A DNA stretch of 14,024 bases from assembly GCA_017517985.1 (NCBI GenBank), contig JAFWWX010000021.1, forward strand, positions 1-14,024, written 5' to 3'. This stretch comes from Clostridia bacterium (GTDB lineage: Bacteria; Bacillota_A; Clostridia; Oscillospirales; CAG-382). Within the stretch, counting starts at the first letter, position 1; each line of letters starts with the position of its first letter. The translations under genes and the position numbers were made by a program. Shown in pieces: positions 11,401-14,024 of the stretch. Under the pieces are notes generated by a model. It did not search any database and was not told the DNA's origin. It saw only the letters and a list, made by a program, of their open reading frames with translations.

Positions 11401-14024
11401 CAGCTTGCTCCGTTCTATGAAGAACCGGAACAAGAAAGCTTTGCAGACTTTTATGCAAGAGTTCACGCAGACGATGACGGAAAAACCGTTGCACTATTCC
11501 CGGTTGGAGATTTCTACGAAGCTATCGGTGTTGATGCTGAAGAAGTTGCATCTGCTCTTGGTATTCAGGTAACACACAGAACCATTGAAGAAAATGTGTA
11601 TGCAATGTGCGGATTCCCAAGACACAGACTTGAGGAAAATGTCAATGTATTAACCGAAAAAGGCTTTGATGTAATTTTGGTTGATGATGACAGACAACCA
11701 CACAAGGTTATTTCAAGAGATAAAGCTTTGGGAATTGAGCCTGAAAAGAAATATGACATAGGCTTTGGTTTCAAAGGAAACGGCACTACTGTTTGGAACA
11801 GACTTGAAGAAGTTGATAATGACTATAAAACCATAGCACACATAAGTAGCGATGGAAACACTATCAAATACTATGAGGAACTTCCCGATGCAGTAAGAAA
11901 GCAAATAGAATCCTTTGCACGAAGTCAAAAACCACTTGCGGAACAACTTGTAGATTTCATATATGATTATGATTTTTATGAGTATATGGATAGCCTTAAC
12001 CCTGATGACACCCGTGAAGATGCAGTTCAGCAAATGGCTGATGAACTTGCGAACCCTGAAAACATTCAGAAAATCATAGACAACATCAATGAATTTACTG
12101 AAAATATGGAAAGTGATGATGAGTACAGAGATTTCAGGGATAGCCTTATAAGTCAGCTTGAAGAACTGCTCCCTGAAGAACAGGCACAAGAAACTCCCGA
12201 AGGTTTGCGTTGGGATGAAGGTACTGCAATGCGTATCGCTCAGGAAGAATGGGATAAAGCTCATAGACCTCCCGTTCACAGACCAACATACGAACAACGA
12301 AACTACAACTTTATGAGAGAGTTTGCACCCGCCGTTCTTGAAGGTAGTGTCAGATATGCCTTGTATGAATCGAAAAGCTTCATGCCAATTCATATCAGTA
12401 ACCTCTATGACGGTTCTATTAGAATTGCACACACATACGAGCAAGGCGGAGATACATTCTATGATCCTGAAATGGTGTTTGAGATTGACGAGGAAAACGG
12501 AGCATTAAAACCCATTGAATACCGTCAGGACAATTTAGGAATATATCAGGTTGTAGGCGAAAATGTGTCAGACCGAGAGCTTTCTTCTTTCGCAGTTCAA
12601 TGGTTCAAAAACATTCGTAGTCAGGGATTCCATTTAGCAATGGAAAGACTTGAATATGCAGATGCAGACATTGAGGTTTCGTATAATGAAAAAGGCGAAA
12701 TTATAAATGTTGAAGGCGAAGAAAATGCCGTTGCATTGTATATTGAAGAAAACGCAGTTGAGTTCCCGGTTGACGAAACTGCAGAGCTTGTTGGAAAAGA
12801 ACTAACGATTGATGACCGCAGATTCATTGTAGATAGTGTCAATCGTGAATTTGACACAGTAAGTCTTAAAGACATTACATTCCAAGAAGGTACGGGATTC
12901 CCAATCTTCCGCAGAGAAAATGTTGAATTTGTAAAGGCAGCACTTGAACAACAAAAAGATGCTGAAAAGATTGTGCCTGAATTTGAAAAGGTTCAGCCAT
13001 CAAAGGTTGCAAATACTGTTGTCTATCCTGAAATACCAATGGCACAAAGAACTAACTTTGTCATTGATAATGATGAACTCGGTTATGGCGGAGCTAAAGA
13101 AAAGTTCAGAAAGAATATGGAAGCTATAAGGGTTCTGAAAGAATGTGAATTTGAACACAGGCTTGCAACACCTGAAGAACAACAAATTCTCTCTGAATAT
13201 GTTGGTTGGGGCGGTCTTGCGGATGCCTTTGATGAAACAAAACCGAATTGGGCGAATGAGTTTCAGGAGCTTTATGCTGCACTCTCTCCCGAAGAATATG
13301 AGCAAGCAAGAGCTTCTACACTTACTTCTCATTACACTTCTCCCGTTATAATCAAGTCAATGTATAAAGCACTTGAGAATATGGGATTTAGTCAGGGTAA
13401 CATCTTGGAGCCTTCTTGCGGTATTGGTAACTTTATGGGATTAGTTCCCGAAAGTATGAAAGACAGTAAAATCTACGGTATAGAAATTGATAGTATAACC
13501 GGACGAATCGCACAACAACTTTATCAAAGAAATTCAGTAGCTATTCAGGGGTATGAAGATACAACACTCCCGGATAGCTTTTTTGATGTAGCGATTGGTA
13601 ATGTGCCTTTTGGAGATTATAAGCTTTCTGATAAGAAATACAATAAGCACAATTTCCTAATTCACGATTACTTCTTTGCTAAAACTCTTGATAAGGTTCG
13701 CCCCGGCGGTATAGTTGCTTTCATTACTTCAAGCGGAACTATGGATAAAAGAAATTCAAAGGTTCGTCAGTATATCGCACAGAGAGCTGACCTTGTGGGT
13801 GCAATCAGGCTTCCTAACAATGCTTTTCTTAAAAACGCAGGTACGGAAGTTACGGCAGATATTCTATTCCTCCAAAAGAGAGATAGAATGACAGATATTA
13901 TGCCCGATTGGGTGCATCTTGGCACTTTGGAGAATGGTATTGCTGTCAATCAGTATTTCGTTGATAACCCTGATATGATACTTGGCGAAATGCAAACTGT
14001 AAGCGGTCCTTTTGGTCCTACACC
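8497..14024 (+). CDS. Giant polyvalent protein: ArdC-like, MutS-I-like, adenine methyltransferase (3' end beyond window)
   Basis: An open frame of at least 1,842 residues starts at ATG 8497, 7 bp after TGGAGGTG, and runs off the right edge. Domains in order: an ArdC-type N-terminal domain at about 1-90 (KWTDFLSSAAWQYKYSFEDQ, YAQRPDARACADFDTW); a charged linker at about 275-400; a sliding-clamp motif QLSLFDL at 402-408; two related segments at about 469-536 and 697-760 (FLKDYY-GKGF ... DMGRY, and FLKKEY-GGGG ... KRGIY); a MutS-I-like segment at about 975-1065 (FPVGDFYE, then MCGFPRHRL); a module at about 1268-1385; and an N6-adenine methyltransferase with motif I EPSCGIGNFMG (1638-1648) and motif IV NVPFGDY (1702-1708). 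Such proteins usually continue into an SNF2-type helicase. They ride in with conjugative DNA and probably protect or process it. Confidence 0.93.
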   Translation, partial: MATKLQLITELANTTSKELSSVNKWTDFLSSAAWQYKYSFEDQVLIYAQRPDARACADFDTWNEKLKRRINRGAKGIALLRERGADFYLDHVFDVSDTYRGMRGVDVKLWEYSDKYDDAIIETLENTFGELKVTTTLTDAIICAAHNAVEDNKADYLADLKYAKDDSFLADLDEFNIDVEFQQTAEASVAYMVMQRLGLHPEEVFDTEEFRHIVDFSSVEAISVLGNAVSEISEQALREISSTITAERKKEINQAKIFAENENQQYNVIKDEKSPQTQIQNERTDNDGRDNIQKRERDTDTELGSTEERTPDRQIRDDEKEIPQAEQTQHLLGDDAERNIDGTPARDRQDSERASGTDDAENGIIGGREREAESGESAEVDRTYEQPQTFRRRGSAETVSSQLSLFDLIDDSNIQEDMQREAERLNNIRPAFSIPQQVIDTVLCDGTHHPDSIITIVSEFSKDKTLADKVAFLKDYYRTDGKGFILDDKRISAWWNSDGITISYGDTVETGNKHHLSWEDVARRIDELLDMGRYASTDVLLQVDDFIYSKTAENFWFMYRDLNYEDYPELKDLFTNEAFERKGGFPDEVKRMKEFLKTSAGLDITKTAVQKVCDMRDEGKDVVRFRYINPHKTNKMLEDLYIVRKQYTSQELSYVPPVRFITEDEITKNLLRGTGGENGRYHIYIFFMENSDKYERQQFLKKEYGIGGGGDLVLNENHDGKGISLSHGDLMQPYAKTLIKWNEVEKRIDKLIKRGIYLSQKDIENIPNYEKNEIAAAVHSSFSSVMDESRYKPYPKDLYYLDTTARKYIIEKLDNPEQLAEMMSELRNLLMETPKDDEWKFNIRTKALDMLEQYSNGTFNLFPSIERPAPVTYTELDEAQGIINEYMQKELQHESADYSDLRKVQVAFTETEDGKHEIQVELNLVDFALVKYVDNKVVEELKYDSLSNLIENEIEGMTFDDLVYLTDEQLAPFYEEPEQESFADFYARVHADDDGKTVALFPVGDFYEAIGVDAEEVASALGIQVTHRTIEENVYAMCGFPRHRLEENVNVLTEKGFDVILVDDDRQPHKVISRDKALGIEPEKKYDIGFGFKGNGTTVWNRLEEVDNDYKTIAHISSDGNTIKYYEELPDAVRKQIESFARSQKPLAEQLVDFIYDYDFYEYMDSLNPDDTREDAVQQMADELANPENIQKIIDNINEFTENMESDDEYRDFRDSLISQLEELLPEEQAQETPEGLRWDEGTAMRIAQEEWDKAHRPPVHRPTYEQRNYNFMREFAPAVLEGSVRYALYESKSFMPIHISNLYDGSIRIAHTYEQGGDTFYDPEMVFEIDEENGALKPIEYRQDNLGIYQVVGENVSDRELSSFAVQWFKNIRSQGFHLAMERLEYADADIEVSYNEKGEIINVEGEENAVALYIEENAVEFPVDETAELVGKELTIDDRRFIVDSVNREFDTVSLKDITFQEGTGFPIFRRENVEFVKAALEQQKDAEKIVPEFEKVQPSKVANTVVYPEIPMAQRTNFVIDNDELGYGGAKEKFRKNMEAIRVLKECEFEHRLATPEEQQILSEYVGWGGLADAFDETKPNWANEFQELYAALSPEEYEQARASTLTSHYTSPVIIKSMYKALENMGFSQGNILEPSCGIGNFMGLVPESMKDSKIYGIEIDSITGRIAQQLYQRNSVAIQGYEDTTLPDSFFDVAIGNVPFGDYKLSDKKYNKHNFLIHDYFFAKTLDKVRPGGIVAFITSSGTMDKRNSKVRQYIAQRADLVGAIRLPNNAFLKNAGTEVTADILFLQKRDRMTDIMPDWVHLGTLENGIAVNQYFVDNPDMILGEMQTVSGPFGPT
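9356..9706 (+). CDS. tnpV: TnpV-family protein nested out of frame in the polyvalent gene
   Basis: This 116-residue protein lies in the +1-shifted frame inside the gene above. ATG 9356 has AAAGGA at 9341-9346 as ribosome binding site. Features of the TnpV family are in order: an N-terminal ILIPNL-like motif (about 11-16), PIGKYGMMRKKFLKQNRR (about 25-42), a helix with LMEHLHEID, a coiled middle (AREQVEQMMQKMALSEGV), and LKAENPQRWTGLMNN followed by HSAEEVVLKQL at the end. The protein is full length for the family. In the host frame the same DNA encodes only an Arg/Asp/Glu-rich, probably disordered linker. Local GC is 47-50% in the lines I counted, against 28-35% beside it, so selection appears to follow the TnpV frame. 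TnpV proteins are known from Tn4451-type elements; their exact job is unclear, and a role in transposition control has been proposed. Confidence 0.85.
   Translation: MAEITYRNENGILIPNLEAPKNELPIGKYGMMRKKFLKQNRRSIYSAMMLKGTLMEHLHEIDKTAREQVEQMMQKMALSEGVNEKLKAENPQRWTGLMNNLRHSAEEVVLKQLVLS

Noticed and set aside
11713..12444. A 243-codon minus-strand open frame.
   Set aside because: It lies wholly antisense to the conserved polyvalent protein, is dominated by Phe/Ile/Ser as expected from the complement of acidic codons, and shows no family resemblance or start signal.

Overview
The window looks like the left end of an integrative and conjugative element (ICE), or a related mobilisable element, in the chromosome of a low-GC Firmicute. 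A gut-type Clostridia host is the best guess. This rests on gene content (RepA_N-type initiator, ParA/ParB, DUF3789-like peptide, very large ArdC/methyltransferase polyvalent protein, TnpV), AGGAGG-type ribosome binding sites, and AT-rich coding DNA. The first 200 bases are chromosomal flank of clearly higher GC (52% in the one 60-base line I counted). Host and element names are inference, since no search could be run.

Layout. 1-200: chromosomal flank without a convincing gene, ending in the leftward terminator of a tRNA gene. 205-260: the 3' half of a minus-strand tRNA-Ser(CGA), from anticodon loop to CCA, broken at the anticodon loop. This is the attachment site, and the element lies to the right. 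261-503: an inverted and tandem repeat core plus repeated GGGAACT-like motifs, probably integrase and excisionase binding sites. 504-995: an excisionase-like HTH protein. 1002-1100: a strong promoter followed at once by an intrinsic terminator. 1129-4158: a replication and partition module (repA, a small ORF, parA, parB, a DUF3789-like membrane peptide) ending in a second terminator. 4194-8478: a tightly packed run of nine small genes of unknown function, many joined by overlapping stop and start codons. 8497 to the window end: a polyvalent protein of more than 1,840 residues, open at the right edge.

Three things stand out. First, the middle of repA carries six 23-bp direct repeats followed by an A/T-only tract. 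Because 23 is not a multiple of 3, the repeat is kept at the DNA level, so it is best read as an origin of replication inside the initiator gene. With ParA and ParB, this suggests that the excised element replicates and segregates like a plasmid. Second, a complete TnpV-family gene (9356-9706) lies in the +1-shifted frame inside the polyvalent protein gene, exactly where the host frame encodes a charged, disordered-looking linker and where local GC rises. This looks like genuine overprinting. Third, six of the gene products from parB to 8478 end in Glu-Arg, four of them in EPER, KEVER or close variants, and part of the pattern is shared at DNA level across gene junctions.

How the genes probably work together: the Xis-like protein and att region control excision; repA, the internal origin and parAB maintain the circle; the polyvalent protein (ArdC-like N-terminus, clamp-binding motif, MutS-I-like segment, adenine methyltransferase, probably a helicase beyond the window) would protect or process DNA during transfer. 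The integrase, relaxase and type IV secretion genes, and the intact tRNA-Ser, would lie outside the window.
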